A stretch of 64,000 nt of DNA from Chrysomallon squamiferum (taxonomy: Eukaryota > Mollusca > Gastropoda > Neomphalida > Peltospiridae), in the NCBI GenBank assembly GCA_012295275.1, contig CM022665.1:38153933-38217932 (forward strand), written 5' to 3'. Of this stretch, positions 35,810 to 48,099 are shown one piece after another (the first letter of the stretch is position 1; each line of letters begins with the position of its first letter). The notes beneath the pieces are model-generated. The model was not told the origin of the DNA. It saw nothing but the letters and a program-made list of their open reading frames with translations, and did no database searches. The position numbers and the translations under genes were made by a program.

Positions 35810-35895
35810 AAGACCTTTAAACCACAGCATAACCACAACAGAGATTTGATCCAGTGACATTCCATACATCAAACATGTGTTACCATCCTAATCAC
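35810..35895 (-). mobile_element. SINE head fragment, tentative
   Basis: gagatttgatccagtgacat (35841-35860) followed by catcaaacatgtgttacca resembles the inverted head seen in other copies. It is short and diverged. Confidence 0.3.
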
Positions 35896-36629
35896 AAAAC
35901 AAGATGTCAGACATAGACACTAAACAGATTTCTCATGTTGTGAATGAATGTTTCCACAGAGTGAAAAATTTCTTTAAATCATTCACCATGTCCCTTCACA
36001 ATAAAGTCATCCCAGTTGTCTAAATGTTTTCACAAACAACATTCAGAGCTGAGGTTGTATTTGATTCCCATTTAACAATAGATCAAAACTCCAGTGCTCT
36101 GCTAATACTGGCATAATGTTACCTAAAAGAGTAGACAGGAAAAACAAAAGTAGAAACATATTAAGAAGATGTGTAGAGGTGTCATGAAAAGATGGTTGGC
36201 TTTATTTTGTGTTCCAGAGAATGTCAAAGATTTCCATATGTATAAACAAAAAGAAGATGCTGATTGTAGGTGGGAACTGTGTTATAGGGCAATATGCCAG
36301 CCTTTATCTGTTCAATCCAGCTGTAGACATACTGAAATAAAAGTGGCTGTTGAAGACATGTTAATACTGAAGGTTCAAGAGACCGGTATCACTAATAATC
36401 AGATGCTTTTGAAAATAAGGTGGAATTTAGTAACTGATTATTTATTTGATGTAAATTATTTTTGTTTATTAATTTATTGAAATTATTTCTTTATTTCTTT
36501 ATTTATTCATGTTTTTAAATTATTTAATTGATTTATTTACTGAGTTAGTTAGTTGTTTAGTTATTAATTTATATATTTATTTATTTACTTATTTATAAAG
36601 CATAAAAATTTAGTACATTTTACTTTTAG

Positions 36630-36790
36630 TACATTTTTCCATTGACAGAAAACATATGTAATAGCCTTTGATAAACCAATCACTGCTTGATATGGGAAAC
36701 AGGCTGATAGCATGCATAGAGAATTGATCCTGTGTTCTAAAATACCTCAGGCAAGCTCTTATTGTTACACAGGGCTATGTCTTACCTTGA
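36630..36790 (-). mobile_element. tRNA-derived SINE, degenerate copy
   Basis: atttttccattgacagaaaa (36632-36651), agcctttgataaaccaatca (36663-36682), gagaattgatcctgtgttct (36719-36738) and cagggctatgtc (36770-36781) match the inverted core and head, in order and spacing. Confidence 0.75.
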
Positions 36791-37439
36791 AGAGAAATAA
36801 AAAATAAAAAAAAGTATATAGGGAAGGTAATTTAAATATTTAGATTTGTAAGTTAAACAAAGTCTTTATAATAGGGTTTTAGAATTTATTTATATATTGA
36901 TTTATTTAAGTTTCTATTCATACATTTTCTGTTTCCAGTTATATTCAATTTAGCCTAAGGGAGAAATCAAACTTGCACAATTTTCTTATAAAATTCATCC
37001 ATTTAAATTAAACAATAGTTCAGCATACATATAAAACATGTATTTTAAACTTCTTAAAAGAATAAAAATAAATACAATGAAAATTTAAAAGGTGGTTGGG
37101 TCTGGGAGTTTGTCTTACCCGGACTTACGTCACACGTCATGAAACAAGTCCACTTGAAACTTGGTTTGACTGACTATTCAAACACACTTCTGGGGCACTT
37201 AAACATGACACGGGAAAACAGAGGCTTGGTATGAGAATTTAATAAATAAATAAAAACATCTTCCTGGTAGAACTGAATACCACACAAAGTTACATCATGA
37301 GAGTCTGCTGTAGGATATTTAAGTCTGGTGTTGGTTTATGATAGTTGATACATGCTATGATGCTGGATATTATTTTAAAAATGGGGAAAAAAACAAAACA
37401 CACACACACACACACACACATATATTCATTTATTTTTAA

Positions 37440-37442
37440 TTT

Positions 37443-37533
<91 letters not shown>

Positions 37534-37535
37534 TC
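37440..37535. repeat. (TTTA)n joined to (TTA)n
   Basis: About nine TTTA units pass directly into about 18 TTA units. A (CA)n run lies just upstream (37398-37420). Confidence 0.97.
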
Positions 37536-37699
37536 TTCTTTTTAATTTCTTTTTTTTTTCTCCTTTTTTTTTTGTAGGATGTGTCTTTATCATTTTTGTT
37601 TTTATAGTGTATTATTTTTATGGGCAAGGGTGAATACGTTTTTGTATTTTCATTTCCCATTGCCTTCATTTTCTATTATATCCCTTTTCTTTCATTCAA

Positions 37700-38030
37700 T
37701 AACGTCGGCAAAAGCAGATGAGTTTATGAGTCAGTTTTTGTTGTTGTTTTTTTTTCTCCTCTTTCAAAAGTTTCTCGACCCATCAAGTTCTTGAGGACTA
37801 AACTCTTCACATACGGCCAATTATCTCGTCTTCCCATTGAAACACCCGGACCTCCTCAATTCACAAAGTACCCCCACGTTCTCTTCTATTATTGCAGTCA
37901 TTGCCCGCGTGCTAATAACACAGAGAATCACCTTCCTGCTTCTGCAGCACGAGTTTTCACCGCTAAATGGATGCATCATTTGTAATCCGAGGTTAAAAAG
38001 GGGGCAGAACGTAATATGAGAAATTACACA
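37700..38030. other. Less AT-biased island, unassigned
   Basis: Repeat-free DNA with words such as cccattgaaacacccggacc and cattgcccgcgtgctaat. Two short frames overlap (37791-37985 and 37837-38019) but show no domain or splice context. It is a candidate conserved non-coding segment or unrecognised exon. Confidence 0.25.
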
Positions 38031-38219
38031 CAGTCGTCCTTTTCAAAAGAATCTTTGAAAGAAAACTGTTTTTAAAATCTCGAGAGTGACAGAGAGGAAT
38101 TTTAAACTGAAGGTTTTTGACAGTAATGATGGAAATATTACTTGTGATGATTCTTTTTAAAAGCATTAAATTTACCCATCTTTTTTTTTTTTTTTTTTTT
38201 TAAATGTTTTATAATATTT

Positions 38220-38522
38220 AAACAGAAAAATATTTTAAAATGACTTTGGTGACTCTCAAGCATTTACTACTATCTCTCTTTTATATTTCTTTTTATTATT
38301 ATTTTCAAAATCTACAAATGGAGAGAGAGAAAGTTATTTTAAAATTAGTTGGTGACTCTAAATATGTTTCATAATGTTTCCTTTGAAAAGCATGAAAATG
38401 TAGTATTTTTTGTTTTGTTTCTTTAAATCTGCAAATGGAGAGAATTGTGATGTTTGTTAAAATCATGCGATTGGTAAAAATATAATATAAAATGTTGTCT
38501 CTTACAAAGCACTAGGTCACCA

Positions 38523-38575
<53 letters not shown>

Positions 38576-38900
38576 AGACAGACAGTCAATAGAGCTAATG
38601 ATGACAAGGATGTGTATTAATGGGAAGCATCACATCTATAAAAGCCTATATATATATTCACAATATCAATAATGAGACATTTTAAAATGACTGTGTTGAC
38701 TCTGTAATGATAAAATCATTGTTGAATGCTTGGTATTTTAATGCTGACATCAAAATATTGACAGGAGTTGTGTATTAATGTCAGAAGACGTCATCAAAAT
38801 TGACTTGTTAAAAGCTTTATATTAGCAAGGTCATATTTTAAAATGATTTAATAGCTGCAGAGAAAGGTTTGATATTTTAATGTTGACATTATACATCTAT
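38220..38900. repeat. Degenerate tandem array, unit about 105-120 bp
   Basis: attttaaaatgacttggtga-type words followed by gactct recur at 38232, 38336, 38690 and 38833, and aaatctrcaaatggagag recurs at 38309 and 38426. The copies are heavily diverged. Confidence 0.45.
38523..38570. repeat. (AC)n microsatellite
   Basis: About 24 uninterrupted AC units followed by a short gaca run, inside the degenerate array. Confidence 0.97.
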
Positions 38901-39851
38901 CAGACTGTGAGTTATTAGTTTACAGTTTATTTCTATTTATTTAAAAAAACTAAAAATTGTACACACAGTGTGAGACAGAGAAAGAGAGAGAAGCAAAACA
39001 CATGTATAAATACACAGGCAGGCAGAAAGACATAGATACAATCATTCTGCCAACCATCTATTATTTATACATGTATGTGTCCGTATCTCTGTGTGTGTGT
39101 GTGTGTGTCTATTTTTTTTTTAAGAGGCCAAATACACTCATTGATTCATCTAACATTCTATGTATTAAAAAAATTCTACAAAATGCAAATTTTTATAAGA
39201 ATCTCAAAGGGTCATTAATTTTCCTGTCATTTTTTTTTTAAATCTTTAATATGATGCATGCTTATAGGAGTGACACAGAGCTATATCTGGCCATTTATTG
39301 TCATGAGCCTACAAAGAACACTCTAGTTTGAAAGAAACATGTTTTTTTTTTCTTTTTTTTTGTGTTAACTTAAATTTCATTTGCTTTTTTTTTATATATA
39401 TATTAAGTTTAATTTCATTTGAATCTGGCCACATATCATGTTGGAAAGCACACACACAAACATAAGGATGTAGGGAACATTAGTGACAATATCTCCCATC
39501 ACTGACTGGTTAATTCGGGCAGTGATACTGTTACATTTACACTTGAATGTGATGTAAACTTGTTAAAGAGGCGACTGTTACACAAGATTTTTGTTATGTC
39601 AGATTCTGCTACATTTCTGTCCTGGACACAAAAGCTGCACGGTGGGAAGCCAGTGCTTTAATTCAGCAAATTCTATGTAACTAAGATGGCCGACTGTATA
39701 TCAACAAACTGGCCCATGAACAATAGTATGTGTTGTAGATCTACATCAGATAAGAATTGAAAGGAAACCATTCATTTCCTCTGCATCAAATAAGCAAGCT
39801 GCTAAGAGAGAGAGAGAGCTTGCATGTTGTGTGCGTCAACAAGAAACAGAA

Positions 39852-40066
39852 CTAGGGGCAGATCATAGATTTCTGAAAGGTGGAAAACTGGGGGAGGGCT
39901 GCCATGATGTAATCTTTATGACAGTCCCATGTTGCAATCTTTGTAGGTTGATATAACTCTCAAGCTGAATTTCATTAAAAAGAAAACAAAAATGTTACCA
40001 GGGAAAAATTCGGGAGATGAGTATGTATTAAATGCACCCCCCTGGATTCATGTATGGATCTGCACA
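39852..40066. mobile_element. TIR element copy 1 (ggggcagatc ends)
   Basis: The left end ctaggggcagatcatagatt (39852-39871) pairs with the right end ggattcatgtatggatctgc (40044-40063). The inside carries ggtggaaaactgggggaggg near the left and gcacccccctgg near the right. The layout matches 43561-43746. No coding capacity is seen. Confidence 0.5.
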
Positions 40067-40261
40067 GTTTGACTGTCATGGATTTAAATGTGAAACCCTG
40101 GCATTGACGCATTTAAATTAAATGTAAAGAGACATTAAATTTTTAAAAAGGGATTTTTTTTTATCGTTTTTCTGAAGAGTTACTGAATGGGAGGAAAACT
40201 GAGTGCAGTGTTGATGATTAGTTTGTTGTGTTGAACTTGGGCAACTAACACTGATTCATTC

Positions 40262-40705
40262 AGCTGAAGAAAGAAGAAGAGAAAAAAATGAAACAAGAAA
40301 TAAAGGTATCCAGCTAATTCATGAGAAAAAAAAAGGAACATGAAAGAAAGAACAGAATAGAAGAAAGAAAGAAAGCAGAGAAGAAAAAAAGGAAGGAAGC
40401 AGGGAGAAAAAAATATTAAAAATGAGAGAACTGAAGCAAGAAAATGGCTGAGATAATGGGAGAAAACAAAAATAGGAAAATGAAAAGATAAATAGAAGGA
40501 AAGAAGGAAGGAAGAAAGGTAAAGCAAATAAAGAAGCAAAAGAAAGGAAGAAAAGAGGTAAAATCAAAACAAAACCTAAAAGATAAATAAAAAAACTAAA
40601 AAAAACAAAACAAATAACAATTGCTTTCCTTTATAGAAAGAAAATAGTAAACAAAAAGAAAGAAATAGCTCAAGGAAAGAAAGAAAAAGAAAATCTTAAT
40701 GACAG
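40262..40705. repeat. Long purine-rich tract
   Basis: About 440 bp is strongly A/G on the + strand, built of gaaa, ggaa and aaag words. The 119-residue and 82-residue minus-strand frames (Phe/Leu/Ser-rich) are products of this composition and are not genes. Confidence 0.8.
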
Positions 40706-40787
40706 AAACCAAAATGTAAACAAAAAACTGTACATTTAATTACAGTATCCTTTACAGAAAAAACCATGAACCTAAAATAAAAGTAAC

Positions 40788-40788
40788 A

Positions 40789-40820
<32 letters not shown>
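40788..40820. repeat. Poly-A run (about 30)
   Basis: Uninterrupted A residues. Confidence 0.9.
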
Positions 40821-40822
<2 letters not shown>

Positions 40823-41429
40823 TTATAGGATGCTTTATAAAGAACCTTTAATTAGGAAGACCCAATCTGCCAGTGTTTTTTTTGTTTTGTTTACATCATG
40901 TTACAGGATCAGTCTCCGGAATTTTTTTTTACCATTCCAATCAGTGCTCCTTTGACAAGGATTGATGAGTTTCTCTTATCATCTGTTTTATCTGGATCTC
41001 TGGGAATTTTATGTATCAGATACTTGCTAGTAATTAAATAAGAACTTTTTTATTTTTTTATTTTTTTTAAATAAGTAAGGCTATAGGTTATTTTAAAACA
41101 GGAAAGAAAGATAAACTTTTAAGAAAAAGAAAGAAAGAATTTATAACTTCCCCTTTTAAGTCTGGATTAAAGAGAGTTACCCAATTCAAATGATGATGAA
41201 TTAATCTATTTACAAATGAACAATTGAATGAAGATTTGACAATTATTTGTATCAAAACATTTATTATTATTATTTTACATATTGTTTTTTAAATTCGATT
41301 TAATAATTATGATTAATTTGAGTATTCAGAGTTCTATTCTTATCAGTTAACAGCAAAGGATATTTAAAATCCATCTTATTGCAAACAGGATAACACATAC
41401 CAATGACTTTGATTAAAAAAAAACAAAAA

Positions 41430-41705
41430 AGGTTGTAGAACACTGGTTGAAATGTTTAGATAGGTTTGAGGCATTATATGTCGCAGGATCAAGACTCCTC
41501 AATGCACTTTGGCTTCTATCCAGTAAAATGGTTTGTCTATTCCTGTCTCTGGGAAGATCTTCTGCCACCAGATGTGAAGAGGAGCCAGTGGAATAGTGGC
41601 AATCCTTATTTTGAAATGAACAAAGACTGAAAAAAAGTACAAGTGTTTGACACCTAATAACCCTTCATACAGTATGTGTTGAATAGTCGAACATTTATTC
41701 ATTCA
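41430..41705 (+). mobile_element. tRNA-derived SINE, near full length
   Basis: The tRNA-like head ggttgtagaacactggttga (41430-41449) has an A-box-like start, and gcaggatcaagact (41483-41496) lies at the B-box position. The core follows with ttcctgtctctgggaagatc (41540-41559) and ccagtggaatagtggcaatc, and then the tail: gtttgacacctaataaccct, gtgttgaatagtcgaacatt and cattc (41645-41704). This is the most complete copy in the window, though diverged. Confidence 0.7.
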
Positions 41706-42298
41706 GTCAGCTGGAAACTGCTAAGTATGAACGTAATGACAAATTTATAAGCCTTGTTTAAATACAGGTACAGACATACAGGAAAGTAGAATGTTTTAAA
41801 ATGGATTTTGTTTCTGTGTTTGAGTTTTTAGTATGTAGGGAAATCTTAGAATTAACTATTACTATGGGTTGTTTGGTTGTTGTTTTTTTGGCGGGGAGAG
41901 GATTTTTTCTTGTTCTTTGTTTTTTTTTGTTTTTTTCGTTTTGAGGTGAGTTTTTGGTAATAATTAAGTTAAGAATCTGTTTTTGGGATGGTAAGAAAAT
42001 TTTTAAATTAAAAACAAGAAGAATAAAATGACCAAAAAAAGACAAGAAAAAGATGAACAAACAAAACCAGCAATAAGTTAATTAATACTGTTTATTTATC
42101 AGCATCATAATTTAATATTCATAATACATTCATCTGCCTAATTTATTTATTCAGCCCTTCATTTGGACTGTCCAAACATCTTGCACTAGCCACAAGTCAA
42201 GTCAGGCTGCTGCTTTAACTGACCACCAGCAGGCATGTTGTCCACAGGTAATACATTTACACCTGGACACTGACTCAAAGTGTTGCAGGATGTGATAA

Positions 42299-42312
42299 CC
42301 ACCAGGTGGCAG
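42299..42312 (+). promoter_or_regulatory. Match to the CTCF core motif
   Basis: ccaccaggtggcag fits the vertebrate CTCF core CCASYAGRKGGCRS at all 14 positions, in a repeat-free stretch (about 42180-42400). By base odds, about 0.03 such matches are expected in a 64-kb window read on both strands. Binding in this species is inference. Confidence 0.35.
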
Positions 42313-43310
42313 CAGTAGCAGCTTTCGTTGAAAAGGGACATAATTAGGGAAACGCTCATTAAACCCATGACCTGCACTTGACGTTGCTTTTATGACAACT
42401 CATATAATAGGAAACCATTGTGACAGTCAGCAACAGCAGAATAACAGCTTGTACTTTGAGAAACATATGGAATTGTTCAAGTGTCTCTTATACAGCTGTC
42501 ATTAATATTAAATTAGCTGGGCAGTGCAGTAGTTAGCCGTTTAAATGTAATTAAGTTGCTACATTAAGTCATTTTCGTTTTTCTTGATGATGTTAAAAAA
42601 AAATGGACAGTTTCTGTAAGTTAATGTTGCATGTAACACAACAGAGTTTTGCTTAAAGAAATTATTGCTTGTTATAGTGTTGAGGAATTAACTCACTGTC
42701 AACTTCGTTAATTTCATGTAGAAATTTAATTATAATTTTTGTTTAATGTAATTTTTTTTTTTTTATAAATTTGGTTTTGAGCTCAGGAAGAATGGAAATA
42801 TTAACTCAGTCTTAGAAATAATTATGTAGATTGCTTCGCTTAAAATGGATTAAATAATTTTGAAAAATATTTGAATGCAAGTAGAATTTACTTCTAAAAA
42901 AAACAAAATGGCACTAGAAAACAATTTACATTGTGTTTTCTGTTAGATAATTATCATACACACACATTTTTAAATTCATTTTACATTAAGTTTGGAAAAA
43001 CATCCAAACACACATTCAGAAAAGACATGCATAATTATACATGTAAAAGTATATCTTATATACACACATGAATGCACACACATACATGCACTTAAACATG
43101 ATCAGTTAAACACATGCAATATTTATCATATATATCTTTGATCAAAGGAAAAATTAAAACTTCAAAAGATTACTTAATGCTGATAATGAAAGAGGTCTGT
43201 ACAAAGATTATTAAAATAGAAATTTCAGTAGATATCTATAACATTTTACTTACCACTAAAAACAACATATATACCAATAAACCTACAAAAATACACGGTT
43301 TTCTAGTGTT

Positions 43311-43439
43311 ATATATATATATATATAGTATGTACATCAGTATGTATTTATATGTATGTATATGCATATGTGTGTGTGTATGGGTATATGTATATATGTA
43401 TTTGTGTCTTGTGTATGTGTGTGTGTGTCTGTGTGTGTG

Positions 43440-43471
<32 letters not shown>

Positions 43472-43505
43472 ATGGGTGTGTTTACATGTGTATGTATGTA
43501 TTTAA
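43311..43505. repeat. (TA)n, (GTAT)n and (TG)n compound microsatellite
   Basis: TA repeats, then tatgtatg words, then about 30 bp of TG (43441-43471), then gtatgtat. The 108- and 102-residue frames across it are artefacts. Confidence 0.9.
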
Positions 43506-43560
43506 AGAAAACTGGCCGAGTTACTGTTAGAGTAGTAATAAATAACTACTTACAAAACCC

Positions 43561-43746
43561 AGGGGCAGATCCTGATTTATCAGAAGTGGGGGCACAGCTC
43601 CATCATTGCACAGTGAATATAACTAAAAAACTAAACGAGTATGCATTATGTTACACATAATTTAAAAAAATGCTAACCCGATGAAAACCAAGTAGGGGAA
43701 GTGATATACTGGGTGCGACCCACCCCCACCCACCTAGATCTGCATA
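43561..43746. mobile_element. TIR element copy 2 (ggggcagatc ends)
   Basis: The left end aggggcagatcctgatttat (43561-43580) and the right end cccacctagatctgcatat (43728-43746) are inverted repeats over about 14 bp. Near-terminal ggg/ccc blocks (gtgggggcac, cacccccaccc) also pair. It is related to 39852-40066, is internally diverged and has no coding frame. Confidence 0.5.
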
Positions 43747-43974
43747 TCAGTGTCTGCAATTCAGATTTGTATTACAAACACAATATCTGGTTATCACACT
43801 ACTGCAAACAAATTGTCCTGCGACTTATCAGTGATTATTATTCATTGCCCATATCCCTGACAGAGAAATGAACATTTACGTCTGCATTATCCAAGTGGAT
43901 TAAGTAGGATTCACAATATCAGTAATGAACTGTATATTGAGACCAGTGAATACACAGAAATGCACATAGAGGCT

Positions 43975-44065
43975 AGCCAAATCCACAGTTTAAAGATGGA
44001 CGTGTGGTTAATAAACCAAAATCCGCAGTATCAGACGGATGTATGGTTAATAATTTATCAAGGAA
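43975..44065. repeat. Two-copy 44-50 bp duplication
   Basis: gatggacgtgtggttaataa and cagacggatgtatggttaat are successive related units in otherwise plain sequence. Confidence 0.5.
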
Positions 44066-44544
44066 TCGGGCAGGCCAGAGATAAACTACTTAAGAAGGAG
44101 ACAGATAGGATCAGTGGGAACTGCATTATGTGAACAGTTAGATATGGTTTGTAGCACGAGTTATGTAACAAAGAGAAAAACACAAATCTTTGTTATTGAA
44201 GTGAGTGACCGCCGAGTTAAATTTATTTTTGTGTATGTGTGTTGTTGGCTCTTTTTTTTTTTTTCTTTTCTTTTTTTTTTTTTGTTTGGCTTTATAATTG
44301 AAATGAAAATATTTGTCTTTCAGTTACTTCTGAGATAAATGATATAAAAGTTATTATTATTCTTTTTTCATTTTTATTATTATTTTGAAATAACAATGTT
44401 TTTCTTTTAGTGACCTATAAGATACATTATGCAAAAGGTGGTTTTCTTTCTTGTTATTCTTCTTCTTTAGCTTGAAATAAAAATGTGAAGGTTTTTGTGT
44501 CCTTCTTTTCTTTTCTTTTCCATTTATTGTTAAGATAAACTTTT

Positions 44545-44585
44545 AGTTATTATTATTATTGTTATTATTATTATTATTATTAAAG
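44545..44585. repeat. (ATT)n repeat
   Basis: About ten att units with one gtt. Confidence 0.9.
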
Positions 44586-44689
44586 ACTTTTTAAAAAGTA
44601 CTATGTAATATATGTATTGCTGAGATTCTTAATTTTCAACATGACCACTCTCATGATGGATACAAATCGTGATATGATTCTGAAGTTCC

Positions 44690-44800
44690 CTTATATAAAC
44701 ACCTTCTCATAAAGCAGTCATGGAGTACTTACTAGAATGGGAAAAGGCCATTGACTACCCCAATGTGTATTGGTCCTATAATCCTTTATGCCTCAGCTCT
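44690..44800 (-). mobile_element. SINE fragment
   Basis: acaccttctc (44699-44708), agcagtcatggagtacttac (44713-44732), agaatgggaaaaggcc and tcctttatgcctcagct follow the inverted core-to-head order, with the cagacagg block deleted. Confidence 0.5.
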
Positions 44801-44997
44801 CAATACTAGCAACTAAGAAATTAATTTTGTAATTATTACAGTAATAATAATGAAAATTATGACAACACCACCACCAATACAAAAAAATAATAATAACAAC
44901 GATGGTTATGATGATGATGATGATAAATAATTTCAAACATAAAATAGTAAACAAAAAAGTCAGCAACCAAAACATTACTAACTACAACAAATAAAAA

Positions 44998-45180
44998 AAT
45001 TAATAATAGTAATTATAATTATTGTAATAAAAATAATAAATATATAAATAAATAAATAAATAAATAAGTAAATAAATAAAAACATAAAATAAATTAAAAA
45101 AAAAAAATAATAAATAATGAAACAAAATGAAATAATAAAATTAAAATTAAAATTAAAATTAAATTTAGATTAAATTAAAT
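44998..45180. repeat. (AAAT)n and A-rich tract
   Basis: Runs of aaat, taaa and attaaa units. Confidence 0.9.
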
Positions 45181-45849
45181 CATTTAAATCACATATTTAT
45201 ATAACCACAATTATTCTAATTAGATTTTGATAATAATATTAATAATAATACATCACTATTATTGTCAGCATCCAGTACTGAATTAACTGTGCAGTTATTT
45301 CTTCACCTATAACCTTCAAAACGTAATCAAGGTGAAACTAGTACTAATTTCTTTCCCACTGGCCTATACAAGAGTATGATAACCTATAAAACACAACCAG
45401 GTGTGAAGGTGATGATGATACAAGTCTCTATCATATTACAACATACAAACAAGATAACGATACCTGTAATTATATCAGGTCACCTGGCAGGTAGAACAAT
45501 GAAGTTTATAGTAAACTGTGCTAATCTGGAATTTACACCTGTACAATGAAAAGGATTAAAAGGTTCACACATTTTTGAACCAATGACGACTGTAAAAGTA
45601 TAGATTCACGACAGTTATGTCCTTTCTAGCAGATATTTAGTCGGTGAATATTTATCTTATGAACATGAGAAAAAAATAAATGCAGTAAACGTAACAACAG
45701 AAATTGTTGCAGTAAAAGATTTTTAATACATTTGGTTACAAACCTCAGAAGTACAAAACTGATATGTAAACAACTAAATGAATTGTAGAGCGTGAATGTT
45801 GATTTATTAAATAAATCCTTAAACCTATTTTACTCATTCACAGTCATTA

Positions 45850-45930
45850 CTAGCCCAGGCTGTGTTGGGAAATAGCCTAATAGTGCCCTAAGGAGATTTG
45901 ATCTTGAAATATATAGCTTCTGATGGGGCT
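45850..45930 (-). mobile_element. SINE head fragment
   Basis: ctgtgttgggaaatagccta (45860-45879), atagtgccctaaggagattt then gatcttgaaa matches the inverted stretch from the core to the B-box zone. Confidence 0.5.
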
Positions 45931-46609
45931 TATAACTTGCAGACATTTTTTTTCTGACTGCACTTACTGACAAGACTATATACTGGCTCAGTTTTCAATG
46001 TACCTATAGTAATGTTAACAATTTCTAAAGGTTAAAAAGGTAATATTTACAAAAAAATATTTAAAAACTATTAACAAAAGATAATGTACAAAGAGAAAAA
46101 AACAAAACAATATGGACTAGAATTTGATTTGTAATTAATAATAATAAATAGAAAAGCCTATCCTAAGAATGAAACTGTATAATTATGAAACCTTTTTTTC
46201 TTAGTATGTCTAAGAATTCAAACTTTAAAATACAAAACTTAAAAAAGAAAAGGGGTTACTCTTCTCAGAGGTCTATACATTGATTTTAATATATTGAAGT
46301 AAATTATAAATTAATTTAAATCACTGATATTATTATGAAATAAAATGAAAATTTATCCTGATTTTATTAAGAAAGTAAATGAAAATGTAGCCTGTTTTAT
46401 TACATATGCAGTTACCCAGGCTAGCATTACAAGTAGAAACAAGAGCTGACAGCTTTCACTGTAACAGAATTACTGAAAACCAGCCAACAGCCAACAAATT
46501 CACTGACACTGTCATGATCAAAGTGCAGCATACATCACACATATACAGATATGACATGATTCACTGCCTTTTGGCAAACATCAAAGAGAAATCATTTAAT
46601 TTCACTGTA

Positions 46610-47280
46610 TATAGTAAGTTACTTCATTTTATGTGGGTTACCTCAGTTTATGTAAATTATCTCAGTATACAGAATGTCTTATCTCAATGCATATAATAAG
46701 TTATCTTAATGTATACAGCTAGTTGTCTCAATGTATATATATGTTGAAAGTTATTTCAGTGAATCTCAATGTATGTAATGTATTTCAGTATAAAGAGTAA
46801 GTTATCTCAGAATCTCAATGTATGTGTGAGGTCAGGATGTGTATGTGAGATATCTTGTTATGATATATGTTATCTTAATGTCTTAAGTTACTTCACTGTT
46901 TGTACTACATTTTCTCAATGTACAGAAAAAAGATATCTCAGTGTATATTAGTTATCAAAATGTATGTATTAAGGTATTTCAGTATATGGTGTATGTTATT
47001 TCGATGTATAGAAGTTATATCAATCTATAAATTTTAAGTTATCTCATCACAGAGAATGTATTATCTCTGTATATGAATTATGTCATTTCATTTTACTGTA
47101 TGGAATAAGTTATTTCAATGTTTTTGAGTTAACTCAATGTATGAAATTTTTATTTCAACCTACAGAAGTGATTTCAGTGTATGTTAGTTTTCTCAATGTG
47201 TGACATAGCTATTTCAACCTACAGGAGTTGTCTCGGGGTATGTAAGTTATTTCAATGTTTAGAGTGTATTATCTCTAGAA
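46610..47280. repeat. Degenerate tandem array, unit about 22-28 bp
   Basis: The phrase agttatctcaatgtatata recurs about 25 times with changes (ttatttcagtgt, ttatcttaatgt, ttgtctcaatgt). Typical spacing is 22-24 bp in the best-preserved part (46640-46740). It is an old minisatellite, and short frames across it are artefacts. Confidence 0.8.
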
Positions 47281-47639
47281 TATCTCAAATTTATTTAATA
47301 AGAGCTTTCCCAAATATTCTGCAGATATGATCAGACTAAGGGTATGGTACATGGTACCACATACCACAGTGTTCTTTATTGATTCTTTTACTCAGATGGA
47401 GGGTTTTATCTGTATCTGTTCCTCATCAGTTTTCCACCTGTGTTGATTGAGCACCAGAGCACCAGGGGTCAGAAATACTGTAGACTTACCTTTAAGGTGT
47501 GTCTGTTTGGATAGTGAATGAAGTGAAACTGGATACATGTTCACAGATTTGTGCTTTATTCATTGACACTTTGAAGAACTGAGGTGTGAAAAAGAATATA
47601 TATTCATAATACTGATTTCATTCAACAGAAAATAATAAA

Positions 47640-47920
47640 ACAGTAAGAATGATATTAATCATATTATTAATAATAGTAATAATAAGAACAGAAACATTGA
47701 CAATAACAGTAACTACAACAACCATAATAATTCAGAGGAAAATTGCAATAATAATAATAATAACAATATTAATAGTTACAGTAGTAGAGGTAATAATAAC
47801 AGTAATAGTAGTAGTAATAATAGTAGTAGTAGTAGTAATAATAGTAGTAGAATACCAACAGTAGTAGTAGTAGGAGGAGGAGTAGTCGTAGTAGTAATAG
47901 TGGTAGTAGTACTAATAATA
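47640..47920. repeat. (AAT)n/(TAG)n triplet repeat region
   Basis: Degenerate ata, aac and aat triplets pass into tag triplets and then gga triplets (about 47860-47885). Long Val/Ile or Tyr/Leu frames here are repeat products. Confidence 0.9.
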
Positions 47921-48099
47921 AGTAAATATTAATGATTTTTGAATAATCAGTATTAAATAATATATTTTTTAACATAATTTTATTATTGATGAATCACATG
48001 CCTAAATGTTACAGAGTAACCAAAATATTGCATAATTAAACATTAAAGTGTACTTGTACAACAACAAAATGAAGGCTTAAATACATTGTCTACAGCTCC

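Noticed and set aside
36169-36480. 103-codon frame without simple repeats
   Set aside because: No recognised motif, no splice context, ends in AT-rich repeat; length is possible by chance in this much DNA.
40180-40567. 119- and 82-codon minus frames resembling membrane segments
   Set aside because: Phe/Leu/Ser richness follows from the purine-rich tract read in reverse.
43114-43660. 108- and 102-codon frames
   Set aside because: Run through a (TA)/(TG) microsatellite with Cys/Val/Tyr runs; no recognised domain in the rest.
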